Origin: Bactrocera neohumeralis
Taxonomy: Eukaryota > Arthropoda > Insecta > Diptera > Tephritidae
Reading direction: 5' to 3'
DNA: 64,000 bases
NCBI RefSeq assembly: GCF_024586455.1
Contig: NC_065920.1
Location: 74,082,215-74,146,214, forward strand
Part shown: positions 22,385-32,404 of the stretch, one piece after another
Position numbering within the stretch: the first letter of the stretch is position 1
How the letters are laid out: each line of letters opens with the position of its first letter
The notes under the pieces: model-generated
What the model saw: only the letters and a program-made list of their open reading frames with translations
What the model was told of the DNA's origin: nothing
Database searches by the model: none
Position numbers and translations under genes: made by a program

Positions 22385-22932
22385 TACTGTCAAACTGATA
22401 TTAGTCGGACGTCAGAGGTTAGCTGTCAAAGTGAAGTCAAAGGGTTTTGCTTCTAAAGTCATGTCAAAGTTCATTGAATATCTAATTGATAACAGCTGAA
22501 AGTGATACCCAAATTTATATCAATTGAACGTCAGATTGCTGCTGTCAAATTGATATCAGTCGGATGTCAGATGGTAGTTGTCAAGGTAAATTCATGATTC
22601 CAAATTCTGATTGACTATCAAACGGGAGTAAGATGGCAGTGATTGACACATTGACGTCAGACGAACGTATCTGTCAAATTGATGTCCGTCGGACGTCAAA
22701 TCGCAACTTTCAAATTTATCTCACTTGGACGTCAGACATCTTTGGTCAAATTGATGTCAGTCGGATGTCAGATCTCTGCTTCCAAATCGATGTCAGTCGG
22801 ACGTCTGATTTCTGTTACCACGTTGATGTCAGTTAGACGACAGATCACTGGAACCAAATCGATGTCAGTCGGACGTCAGATGGCGGCCGTCAAAGTGATC
22901 TCATATGGACATCAGGTGTTAGCTACTAAACG
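22385..22932 (+). repeat. 36-bp minisatellite with GATGTCAGTCGGACGTCAGAT core
   Basis: Exact 36-bp phasing is visible from 22681 (starts 22681, 22717, 22753, 22789, 22825, 22861, 22897), each GATGTCAGTCGGACGTCAGAT-like with a variable 15-base tail ending CAAATT or CAAATC. Before 22681 the units are diverged and less regular back to about 22385. Because 36 is divisible by three, two frames give 12-residue protein repeats (QIDVSRTSDFCF-like and MSVGRQISASKS-like). These are a consequence of the period, not evidence of a gene. TGACGTCA, a CRE/ATF-type site, occurs at 22652-22659. Confidence 0.85.
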
Positions 22933-22934
22933 AT

Positions 22935-23700
22935 TGTCCGATTCCAACACTTTTGTCGTGATTCTGTGTAAAGTATGCGTTATACCATTTGGTTCTCCGA
23001 ATACCAAGCACATATATCTGTCTAACGCGACTTAGAAAACAAGAAGGTCACCCTCAATTTGACGTCAAATAATATTTAAATGAGCGTCTACAATAATTGC
23101 AGTGAACATACTTTGACCCAGACATGACCAAAAATGGCAAACTACCGTTTATAAAAAATATGCGCATCAAGTCGCACCTTCGGGCGGCATTTATCGTCGA
23201 ACATTTATACTTAACCGCGCAGCGAAATCACTAAGAAGCGTTCAAATAACCAGAAAATTGTCAATTAGCGTGCAGTTCTTACATAAATGTCCGTCCGACG
23301 CATTGCAATTTCGGCGTAACTCCGCTGGGAAATGTAATCAGCTGAGGAATCGGAAAAAATATAAAAGCAAATAATTGAAATCAGAAAAAATAGTTGCATT
23401 GGCAAGCAACAGACAACAGTCACCAGACCACTGGCGCTTACCGCTGCCAATCAAATAAATATTTTCACAACAAAAACATAAATATGTATATACGAAACCC
23501 GTTTTGGAAGTTTGTCAACGCATGCGCTCGTAATCCGTCAAAATCATGTTTCAGACGACAGTGACCAGCGAAAAAAGTGGCACCGAGAGCAAAATGATAT
23601 AATAAGAGGGAACAAAAACACCAAAAATACATATCAATGACAGAAAAAGGAGGTGGCGACTACTCGTAGCGCGTTGGTGGCACGCTGTTTGGCGGCTGTG
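22935..23700. other. Intergenic DNA upstream of a candidate promoter
   Basis: Another TGACGTCA lies near 23060. The stretch 23500-23740 is GC-richer and may be promoter-proximal. No coding frame is supported. Confidence 0.4.
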
Positions 23701-23754
23701 ACCAGCGCAGAGCGTAGAATAAACGGTGGCGGCTGCCGTGGCAGTATTAGTAGC

Positions 23755-23790
23755 TATAAAAATCTAGCCGGCGGCGATCTAAATCAATTT
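23755..23790 (+). promoter_or_regulatory. Candidate TATA/Inr core promoter
   Basis: TATAAAAA (23755-23762) is followed 31 bases on by an initiator-like TCAATTT (A at 23786), at the spacing expected for fly TATA promoters, and preceded by a GC-rich GGTGGCGGCTGCCGTGG block. The presumed transcript would begin at the edge of a 298-bp tandem duplication; no downstream coding exon was identified. Confidence 0.35.
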
Positions 23791-23806
23791 ACTTGGTGGG
23801 CAAGTC

Positions 23807-24413
23807 GGTCTAACTAGCAATTTCTGTGTTTCTATGTCGACGTTAGGGTGGCTCTAAAAGAGATTTGCCGATTTATTTCTAGTTTCAGCTCTTCAACGGG
23901 TGCTACCAGCGTCTTAGATCTCATGATTTTTGATTTGACAAGATAAATGCTGACAATTGAATGGTTGAAAGTCGGATTTCACTTAAAAGAGAGTTGAATC
24001 TCTTTTGTAACTCTCATCCTCTGCAACTTTATTTATAATTTGAGATAAAGTCATCTGGATATTAAACTCTGTGTCGGATCTAGTCTGGTCTTTTCAATAC
24101 AATCGGTCTAACTAAAAGTTTTTGTATTTCTATATGGACATTAGGGTGGGTCTTTAAGAGATTTGCGAATTTTTTTCAATTCTCAGCTCTTCAAGAAGTG
24201 TTAATTGTGTGGAAGATATTAATTTTACAATTATTTTAGACGTTAAATGTCGCTCTATAAATGGCTCAAGCATGGATTATCCTTAGAAGGAAGTTGAAGC
24301 TCTTTTCTAATACTCATCCTCTGCAAGTTTACCTATATTTATAACTTGCGTTACAGAAACGCGTACGCTAACCTCTGTGTTCGGATCCAAGTCATTCCCA
24401 CTCCAATCAGTTC
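23807..24413 (+). repeat. 298-bp tandem duplication (two copies)
   Basis: GGTCTAACTA starts at 23807 and again at 24105. TTAGGGTGG, AAGAGATTTGC, CTCAGCTCTTCAA, GAAGCTCTTTT/GAATCTCTTTT, CTCATCCTCTGCAA and CTCTGTGTC/TTCGGATC recur in order with matching spacing. The copies differ at perhaps a quarter of positions. The left edge coincides with a candidate promoter. Confidence 0.8.
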
Positions 24414-24414
24414 C

Positions 24415-24875
24415 AAAATTACATTTGAGCCGTACCTTAATGCTCATACCAAAGGCATGACTGTAGCGCAATCATCTAGTTGGCCAGTTTGATGCTTCAG
24501 TTGATCGTTGTTGCTACTTTTGTTGTTGTTGTTATTGTCGGCGTGCCGCAGTTGCAATATTCCTGCACCCCTTAATTGGGCATAATTTAAATTCCGCTCG
24601 TGAGGCGGCGATTTCGTCGGTTTCTAACGCGTTTTTCAATGCAGTTTTGTTGTTGTTATTATTATTTTGCCACTGCTCGTTGATGAGGAGACAGCTGATC
24701 GTGTTGTGGTTTAGATATGCAGCAAATGCGAGTTTCTTTATACACTCTTTTTGCAAAGGTTTAGATTTTACCCCTTTTTTGTGCTAAAGCTTGGCGTCCA
24801 ATTCGTTCTTTTTTTCGGGCGTTCGTCGAGATAGCCAAAATTTGCGCGCCTACCAGTGAGCTCAACCAACCACTT
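24415..24875. other. Non-coding or weakly coding DNA with CAA/GTT runs
   Basis: A minus-strand open stretch ending at 24532 (…LKNALETDEIAASRAEFKLC…) lacks an ATG and a clear acceptor. GTT/AAT simple sequence lies at about 24645-24665. No gene is called. Confidence 0.3.
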
Positions 24876-24877
24876 CC

Positions 24878-25066
24878 TTATTTGCTGACGAACGCTTCTG
24901 CGTGGCAAGCTGAGCTGCGGCCATTAGCAACGCGCTTCAGTATTGTCTGCAGATCTGCGGGTTTGTGGCTAAAGCCACAGAGGGCAGGGGCAGAGGTAAT
25001 GAATGCCGCTGTGGTATTGTTGTAGGTATTTCGGTTTTGATAATGGTACTGGCATTGTTGTTGCAT
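24878..25066 (-). CDS. Candidate small ORF, 62 residues
   Basis: ATG 25066 opens a frame starting MQQQCQYHYQNRNTYNNTTA and ending ...RSSACHAEAFVSK at TAA 24878. Codon choice is strongly GC-ending for the area (GCC CCT GCC CTC; CTG CAG; GGC CGC AGC), and it has a Ser/Ala/Pro-rich middle with three Cys. No signal peptide, domain or splice context is evident. It could be a small gene, part of a 5' UTR or a chance frame. Confidence 0.25.
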   Translation of the reverse strand: MQQQCQYHYQNRNTYNNTTAAFITSAPALCGFSHKPADLQTILKRVANGRSSACHAEAFVSK

Positions 25067-25069
25067 TTT

Positions 25070-25440
25070 CGTTTTGTGGCCGCTTTTAATTGCTAATTGG
25101 TATGCCAGCTGATTCGCCCGACTAGATTAGCATAACAGCTTGCAAGGCATCGTCGGAATTCGATAGAAAAAATACTAAATGAACTAAAAAATTTGAAAAT
25201 AAAGAAGAGGAAATCAAAAGAAATTTTGGAAGAATCTAAACTTTTGCATTTAAATGTATAATTCCCGCTGCATTTGTAGCCGGAGCTCTTGTTCCTTTAA
25301 GAAAGAAAAACCCGACATAGAAACCTTCAAGGCTCAACGGGATTGAGTAAACTATTAAGGAGCACACGAAGTAAAAAAATTGATGTGAAAACTCAATGCC
25401 GGGGAGAGAGTGAAAAAGACCAGTCCATTCATGTAAGAAG
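25070..25440. other. No feature recognised
   Basis: AT-rich stretch with no supported signal. Confidence 0.4.
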
Positions 25441-25479
25441 ATGCTAGGGTCCACAATGGACTTATCACTTGCCTCATGC

Positions 25480-25660
25480 ACTAGTGTTACACAGCGGTAG
25501 TAAAGTCAATCTAGCTTTCCGCTGCTTCGCTATGATGGACCGCTATCAGCGGGTTCTGCTGCTCGCTGTTCTTTGTACTTGTATAACGGGAGCGCTAAGC
25601 ACCATCCTAACGGTTCCAACTTGCTTAACTTACCACCATATGACATTTCAGTGGAAAGCT
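25480..25660 (+). pseudogene. Possible non-LTR RT C-terminal relic
   Basis: The frame reads 'MMDRYQRVLLLAVLCTCITG' and 'ALSTILTVPT'. This resembles the '..YQR.LLLRV..AYRT.S..A..V..G..P' block between RT and RNase H in I/Jockey-type elements. It is short and altered, so the call is tentative; RNase H of similar elements occurs at 26040-26290. Confidence 0.4.
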
Positions 25661-25899
25661 TTCAGCAAAACCAGCTGCAATATTGCAGGCATTAAGTGAA
25701 TTCTCCGCAAGGACCATAGGACTAAACAAGCACAAGGTTGGTGGATAAAATAGTTTACATACCTTCATGCTTTATTTGGGAGAAAAGGTTTCAAGTCAGT
25801 CTAAAAGAGTATGGGTGTCGCGACTCGCCAGTGAACATCTACACAGACAGATTAAAAATGGATGGCTAATGGAGTGGGAAATATCCTCTGTCATCACAC

Positions 25900-26045
25900 A
25901 AATTTTCGCAGTCGCGACTAGGCTCCCACGTCACTGTTGGCAGGTACTACTTCGGACTGAGTGGACAAATGAGAAGTAAAAACGCGCTGTTATTAACTTG
26001 ACTATAACCGCGTAAACGGTGTCAACGGCAGTAAAGAATAAGAGA
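25900..26045 (+). pseudogene. RTE-like 3'-terminal fragment
   Basis: CTACTTCGGACTGAGTGGACAAATGAGAAGTAAA matches the start of the better-preserved copy at 58145-58190. The piece then jumps to ACGCGCTGTTATTAACTTGACTATAACCGCGTAA, the element's 3' end, as at 58625-58665. The internal 0.4 kb is deleted. Confidence 0.65.
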
Positions 26046-26290
26046 ATAGAGTGGTAGCCGAAACCTATTGTTAGGTGCTGGAGCTCAGGCGAGTATCTTC
26101 AAGGCGGAAGTCTTTGCGATCAGAAAAGTGGCTGGGATAGCTAACAACACAGGAAAATGTATAAGAACACCCACATCGCATTGACACAGATATTGCATAT
26201 ATATTGGGTACCTGGCCACAACGAAATTCCGCGAAATAAATTTCTGATGATATTGCCAAAGGCGCCATTCATCTGGCTATCATACTAGTA
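26046..26290 (+). pseudogene. Non-LTR RNase H fragment
   Basis: Broken frames give 'LGAGAQASIFKAEVFAIRKV' and, after a gap, 'YWVPGHNEIPGNKF.DDIAKGAI', the first acidic strand and the PGHxxxxGN motif of retroelement RNase H. Stops and frame changes separate them. Confidence 0.6.
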
Positions 26291-26299
26291 CAAGAAATA

Positions 26300-26955
26300 C
26301 GTAAGTCCCTAAACACGATACACAGCGAAATTTCCGAAAGGCCTGACAGATAGATCAGGGTGAGATGAGCAAGAGCCCTGAAGGTTTACAAAAAGCGTTG
26401 ACGTCCCGAATGACGAATACTTCAGCTCGAATCATACGGAACCTCCATATGGCATTACTAAGGACCATTAGGTCTATAAATGGCTCGCCTGTTGGTTAGT
26501 AAATTCTAACGTAATGAATGTCAATTTCAAGGTCACTGTAGAAAGGATCGTATTTTTACTAGAATTTTTTTGGAACCTCAAAATAAAAAATGAACAAATT
26601 TCAATCTTATCTCAACAATTGCGACACACTGTGCCATCACCTTTATTTATCGCGTATCCAGGCAAATTTGTAAAACGCCTTGTTAGCCACGCTCCGGACC
26701 AAAGTGTAGTAATGGGTTGTCCATTGAAATGAGAACAACACCAAACAGCAGCCAGCAACAGCAGCAACATCGAATTGATTGCTAATCAAAACATTTAAAA
26801 TAGCCCTCAGGGTTCGGGCGCACAAACTGAGATATCGCCGGTAACTGAGACCAACCAAAAATAGCAACAAACAGCAAACAACACAACAGCAACGACAACT
26901 ATCACTAGACTTCACGAAATCCGCGCAAGGATACGATCGCTGGCGAGCTACATGC
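26300..26955. other. No gene; CAACAG-rich patch at 26730-26900
   Basis: The CAGCAACAGCAACA-type sequence yields spurious frames on both strands. Nothing else is supported. Confidence 0.4.
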
Positions 26956-26959
26956 GAAA

Positions 26960-27190
26960 TGCTCATAAATTATCGAGCGATCGGAGGCTGGCGATCTTTG
27001 GAAGCCTCCCGCCGGATAGGCTGTAGGCAGTGCGCTGTCGCTGCTTCCCGAGCCGGTTAAAGCGCGCTGTAAATCGTTGTAAGCGCTGAATGATGCGCGC
27101 ATGTGCAACTTGCTTTCCGTTTGCGGCCGCAGGTTGGCGGCTCTGCGGCTTATTAAGCGCGGCTTGCAAACCGGGCGCATCGATGCCTGT
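26960..27190 (-). other. GC-rich patch with two overlapping minus-strand frames
   Basis: A possible acceptor (TTTGCGACAG near 27187) leads into a frame beginning IDAPGLQAALNKPQSRQPAA, which ends at TAA/TGA around 26963. A second open frame over the same bases also looks plausible. Base composition stands out from the AT-rich flanks, which suggests an exon or conserved promoter. I cannot choose a frame or name a product. Confidence 0.2.
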
Positions 27191-27194
27191 CGCA

Positions 27195-27600
27195 AAGTTG
27201 TGCCAACATATTAATACAGATACTTAATCATTTTCGTTGGACAGAGGAGTTGCGCTTGTACGCTTCGTGTAATTGCGTGGACTGGCGTGGCATGCCATGG
27301 CATGACACTACTGCCACATAAACGCGTTCGACGGAACCTGTACCAACAACCGTGTTATTTCGATGTTTTTGCTTTGTTTTTTTTTTTTTTTTTGGCTTTT
27401 GCAGATTTGTTTGCGTTTTATATTTTGATTTTGCACCTTTGTGTTTGCTGCTCGGCAATAAAACGCGCTAATCCCATTTTATACGCACTTGACTGTGATC
27501 GGTTGTTTACTCAACACTTTGTTGTTGTTGCTGCAGTATGTAGTTTGCAATTGGTGTTGTTACATGTTTTGACCTACTAAATGGCCAAATGATTTTGCGG
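27195..27600. other. Non-coding, includes a T15+ tract
   Basis: Poly-T at 27378-27394 and GTT repeats near 27520. No coding signal is supported. Confidence 0.45.
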
Positions 27601-27718
27601 CTAAGTGACTCCACCAGCACCGGTCGATTTCCGTGTGCCACCAGCGCCTCCGCCCAGATCCACAATCGACACCGTCGCACCGAATGCGGATTGCCTTGCC
27701 GCGTTGCTTTGCGTCTGC
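27601..27718 (-). CDS. Candidate terminal coding exon
   Basis: After a GCGCAG acceptor, the minus strand reads TQSNAARQSAFGATVSIVDL then GGGAGGTRKSTGAGGVT and stops at TAG 27603-27601. Codons are GC-ending and the Gly/Thr-rich tail looks like a disordered C-terminus. The pyrimidine tract before the acceptor is poor and an in-frame stop lies just upstream, so an upstream exon is required; none was found. Not recognised. Confidence 0.22.
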
Positions 27719-27719
27719 G

Positions 27720-28640
27720 CATTTATACACCCATCTGTCTAGCGATTCGCCTGTTGGCTTTTAGTTGTATCTTTGTTGTTCTTCTGTCTTATTCTGTCTG
27801 GCTGTGATCGCTGTCTGTGGCGCTTTTTGCCACATTGCGCACGCGCAGTCACAATATTTGACGGCGTCTAGCTTATTTACGCTTGTAAGTTAATGCGATT
27901 TTTTTGGGTGTGGCCATGCTGTAATTTTTTCCACGCTCTTTGCTCTACATGCCATTTTTCTTTTTTTTTGGTGCGTAAAATTAGTGATGATTAAGGAAGG
28001 TGGCAGTCGCTCCTTTGATGGGTTATTATGTCGCGGAAAAATTTTTATATTTTTATTTAAAAATTAACTTAGTTGTGTTTAGAGGATCTCTTCTCCGGTG
28101 TAAGTTTTCGGAAAATATCATCTTGAATCTTACAGAACTGTAAGAGTTGTACCTGGATCTACATTGGGCTTCCAAGCAGTCAGCTTGTGACTTTCGGGAG
28201 CAGCTCTTTTATATATTAAATGAACATAAAGCAATAACAGTGTCTTCCAGCCTCTCATACTCTTGTTTCCTGGCTCGAGAGGACCATATGGAACAAGGAG
28301 TTTGCAGTGGAAACCCTCCTCGATATCGAGTGGAGGCATTCCTCAACGTCTCTTGCCGGAAGCAAGTTTTAAATGAATTTGGGGTTAAATCAAATTTAAG
28401 CATCTTATATTCAAACAAGTCAGCTTCCGGGTGTTTGTCTATAACGTAGTCCTCATGTTTGAAGGTAAATTTCTGAATCAGTGTATGAGCTATCTCTGGC
28501 GTACCTACGCATTGTAAGCTATTAGGCTGCTGAAAACGAACTGAAAAGAGAAAAGAGCTAGGAAGCCATCGTTTGCCCTATATTGCTGTAGGAAAGTCAT
28601 GGATAAAAGGTGGGAACTCTAACCAAAGTAGGCCTGTGGC
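27720..28640. other. No gene firmly supported
   Basis: Open stretches at 28130-28450 exist on both strands without codon bias. They may be retroelement remnants, given the I-like fragment that starts near 28640. Confidence 0.35.
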
Positions 28641-29480
28641 CCTAAGAAACCATAGTTAATCCTATAATGTTCAACGGAATTTTTGTTTGGTGTTCTCAGA
28701 CTAAGAGAATCTGTGTAGGTGACTGCGATCCTGAGCATTATGGAATCCTCGCACACAAATCTTTGTACAATCAGATTGCTCTGCTCATATATCTTCTAAG
28801 GGGGGCATATGTGGCAAGAACCCTCTGGAAAAGAGGGGCGGTGAGCTTTTTAACGGCAGCATCGAAGCTTGCGGCAAGGGTTGATAGAGGATTACATTTT
28901 CGGAAACCTTCCATCAGCTCCAGTTTAAGGCTTGTTTCTTCTATTGCAAGTGGTTGCCGTAAAGAATTTACTGCACCGGAGCACTACCTCCTTAATAGTG
29001 GCGACTATCCACTCAGATGACAGGGCAGCGATATTGGCCTTGAGTTCCAATGACATTGCGCTCAATACTAGTGAAAGAATATCTAGACTCCTTATCTCCA
29101 GTATTTACATATTTTACGATTACACTATTTTGGGTGCTGTCTATAGCGATATTGCAGGGCTATTGTAAAGCTATTGAGCATGCTAACATAGGTACATCAA
29201 TCTCAATAACTGTGGAATGGGAAGAAGTGGGAGCTCCGTTGCCTTCTTGTGGTTCACTACTGGACTGTTGGACTTCAGACCAGCTCAGCAAATGTTGAAC
29301 GTTGATTAATTACCAGTAGTTATACAGTCGCAAGGTTCTACTGCTTTGGGTAAATCGTAAGAGATCTAAGGAACTCTTCGTTCTCAGCAAGATCTATGTT
29401 TCAATCGTTCTTCGGGTTCTAATTGAACACTGTTCGATCGCGATTCATGCAGTAAAATTGAACATCCTACCGGATGCCAG
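28640..29480 (+). pseudogene. I-like non-LTR element, RNase H region to C-terminus
   Basis: 'TIHSDDRAAILALSSNDIAL' (RNase H strand with catalytic Asp pair) is followed by a decayed PGH/GN motif near 29140-29165 and 'HANIGTSISITVEWEEVGAP', then at 29325-29460 by broken frames matching the 'R..L..L.K......VI..LT.HC.IG.HA..L.IL' tail. Upstream (28700-28900) a broken frame has 'ARTLWKRGAVSFLTAASKLA'. Coding is disrupted throughout. Confidence 0.65.
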
Positions 29481-29484
29481 CTGC

Positions 29485-30575
29485 GTTAGCTGGGGGAAGA
29501 AGATGAAATATGGTCATATCAGCACTTTTTCAACCATTTTTGCCAGATCAAAGAAAAATCACCTTGAATCTCATATTTTTTGCCATCGACGTGAAATAAC
29601 GAATATAGAAATAAACATCTAAGAAGATTTGTGATAGCTTCAGGGCGTTTTTGCCCTTAGCTGATATCCACCAGCAGGATGTAAAGCTTTATTTTCATAT
29701 TGATGTTCCCATAAAATTAGATCCTAAAGTTTATAAAAAGTATTATGTTCTCGTCTTTCGATATTTTTCCACAAAACTCAGAAACTATTGAAGAATCTGG
29801 TTTCGAACGGTAGTGAGGTTTCATTATAACTTCTTTATTATTATCAAGGGCAAGTAGATACATATGTATGTCTTTGCCTGAAACGTGGAATTATCGACGT
29901 TATTTTTTCCTTGCTGGAGTTAGTTAAAATTAAATAGTCTGTTAAACGAGCTCAACCGAGGGAATGATAATTAGTTGGTACTGCAATAGAAGTAATCTCG
30001 AACAATGTTTTCCTTTTAGTGGCATTCTTATCCACATTCTATATATTATAGCTTTGATAATTGAACTTCGACAGATTTTTCCACAATCCTTTATAAAATA
30101 TATTTCATCTCCGTACCTTAGTTTCTTTGTACAAATCTCCTAATGGGTGTGGTGCAAAACTATCCGTCCGTGGAAATCTTAATTCAAAACAAGTTGTCGG
30201 AAATTGTAATGCATTGATATCATAATTGTAATAAATATGCGATGCTTTACATAAAATTAATTACTGAAATATTTATAAAATTTCGCTACAAGTATATATT
30301 TCCACTTGCATTACGCACATTTCAATTAAATCTGTGGCGCACCTATATACGTGTAAAGTGGTTGAAGGCAAAGTTGTATAGTTGTTAGGGTGGTTCACTT
30401 ATGGCTGAATTTAATTTTATAACAAGAATCCCAAATCTGAGCAGCTAAAGACCAATGACTTCAAAAAACCCCACAAGAAGCAGTCTAAAAGTGTTAAGTC
30501 ACAACTTCGTGAAGGCCATTCAATGTCACATTTTCTTGCAATAATCGAATCTCCAAACTTTTCTCGCTATAATTC
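29485..30575. other. No feature recognised
   Basis: AT-rich DNA. An isolated GTTAGGGTGGTTCACTTATGG at 30390-30410 may be the edge of the transposon fragment that follows. Confidence 0.4.
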
Positions 30576-30584
30576 GGTTTCTAC

Positions 30585-31000
30585 ACATACTATATAACAC
30601 GTAGCCTCATCTTGTTGGAACCAGATGTATTCAAGATCAACTTCTTCCGATTGCGGCTATAAAAAAAGTTAGTTATCATCAATTTGTAACGCTCTCCGTT
30701 GACAGTAAGCGTGTCACCAGCTTCATTTTGAAAGAAGTACGAAACAATGATTCCACCAGACCAGAAATCCCACCAAACTGACAATTTAGGTGAATGTAAT
30801 GGTTGCTCATGAATAACTTGTGGATTTTCTTCGTACCAGAATCGATAGTTTTTTAACCGCACCCTCAGATGAAAGAGAGTCTTATCGGAGAAGAGGATTT
30901 TAATAAAAAAATCGGTATCATTTTCAAGTTGTTCCAAGGCAAAATCAGCAAACCCACGATGATTGCAGTCGTCCAATGACTTCGGTTCTAGAGTGAGAAC
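30585..31000 (-). pseudogene. IS630-Tc1-mariner-like transposase fragment
   Basis: The minus frame from 30976 reads 'GFADFALEQLENDTDFFIKI', 'LFSDKTLFHLRVRLKNYRFW', 'HEQPLHSPKLSVWWDFWSGG' and 'YFFQNEAGDTLTVNGERYK'. This is the region from before the first catalytic Asp (SDK here, usually SDEAHF) to the block before the second. The E of SDEAHF is replaced. A frameshift follows, and the expected 'FQQDGATCH' is present only in another frame (WFQQD near 30620). Confidence 0.75.
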
Positions 31001-31004
31001 AATT

Positions 31005-32125
31005 TTATACGAATACCAATCCTTTTTTAATCCAGGAGCTCTGCTAGCTCATTTCCATTCATGCCTCTCTACACCCAGTGATCCATGCTGGTAGGATATT
31101 CTTTTCAGTGGCAACATTAGTTTTTAAATTTAATTTATATGTAATAAAAAAATAAAAATATAATTATTACAGATTTACGATTTTGCGTATCGAGAAGAAT
31201 GTCTACACATCGCTCCACTGCTACAACATTTCTGCGCTGTCTTCATTCGGTATCAGAATTTATGTGTAATATTTTTGACCATGGAATTGCCGACCGTGTG
31301 GAAATTGAAACTAGAAAACGCTTTCCTGTAATTTCCACCAGGACTACCCTAATGTGCACGCATAAATATTGCCTGCTACAAATTCCGTACGCAATTCCAA
31401 TTTCAATTTCAATTCCACTTCACTAATTAACGCATAATTAAGCAACTGTCAATAATTTATCAGTGGCCTTACAATTGGCAAACAATTTCATTTGCGCCAC
31501 CATAATTGGTTGACAACGACGATCAGCGACAACCAAACAACAACAACAACAATGCTTACAATAAAACGAATAAATGTCGCATAAATAGCAATAAACTGAT
31601 AAACCAAGAAATCGAATATTGCAATTGACATCTCACGCTGTAATGGCTATAATGTGAAAAACAAGTAAGAAACAACAACTATTACAACAACATAGTAGTT
31701 GAAATGGAAAGAAATGCTCGTAGATTTGTGGTACTTAAGTGAAAATTTAGAAAAAGTGTAGCAAAAGGTGGTAGACGTACAAGTTTGAAGGAAGCAGCAG
31801 TAAGACGGTACTGAAAGCGGACGGAAACGAATATTAGAAACTCGAGAATTTTTCCGGGCCTAAGTGTTAGCAGATTATAGAATTTTAGAAACAGATTGCC
31901 GAAAACTATGAACAGACATCGGAAGGTGTATAAGAAAAGATTTTGGAATTTAATATAATAAAATTAATAAAATCTGTTCTCAAAGTCCGCCAGATTGTGG
32001 TATGAGACAGTGCCAGTTCAGAACATTTCGGAATCTAAAAACTGCTGTCTTCAGTTAGGAGGCCCATTGTGAAACTACCGGAACTAAAATCCTCTCACTC
32101 TATTATGCCCTATCTGTGCTTGTAA
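31005..32125. other. No gene; CAACAA patch near 31530
   Basis: AT-rich intergenic DNA with (CAA)n at 31535-31550 and short TTTCAA repeats at 31390-31410. Nothing else. Confidence 0.45.
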
Positions 32126-32129
32126 TGAA

Positions 32130-32400
32130 TCAATATCAAAAGTTTCCTTTCCGTTTCGGTCGTGAAGAAACGGATAGTTTCAATTATTTTTCAATACAAA
32201 GCCTTGCATTCGCTTGGAAGATGTTCAACAGTCTCTACGTCTTCTACCTCTTGGTAGCTTCTATAATAGTCTGCCAATTGGACAGTGAGCTGTTAGGACT
32301 CCCACAAAAGTTCGTATGTCATTCCGTTTGAATTTTAACGGAGCTTGGTTAAGAGATCGCAAAAATATCGAGAGGTCTTTGAATCCGGAATACCTGTAAG
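32130..32400 (-). pseudogene. Non-LTR element C-terminal (post-RNase H) fragment
   Basis: On the minus strand a frame reads 'RNDIRTFVGVLTAHCPIGRL' and, after breaks, a 'E.VEHL' segment. This matches the Cys/His-containing tail (L...LTGHC.IG.H...(G/L)...C..C.....E..EHLLC.C) of I/R1-type elements. Only the tail remains. Confidence 0.55.
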
Positions 32401-32404
32401 CATT

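Noticed and set aside
22385..22932. Regular 36-bp repeats resembling a CRISPR array
   Set aside because: Units are contiguous with mutated tails rather than constant repeats with unique spacers, there are no cas genes, and the genome is eukaryotic.
22633..23035. 12-residue repeat proteins encoded by the minisatellite
   Set aside because: A 36-bp period automatically gives 12-residue repeats in open frames; there is no start context, signal or splice evidence.
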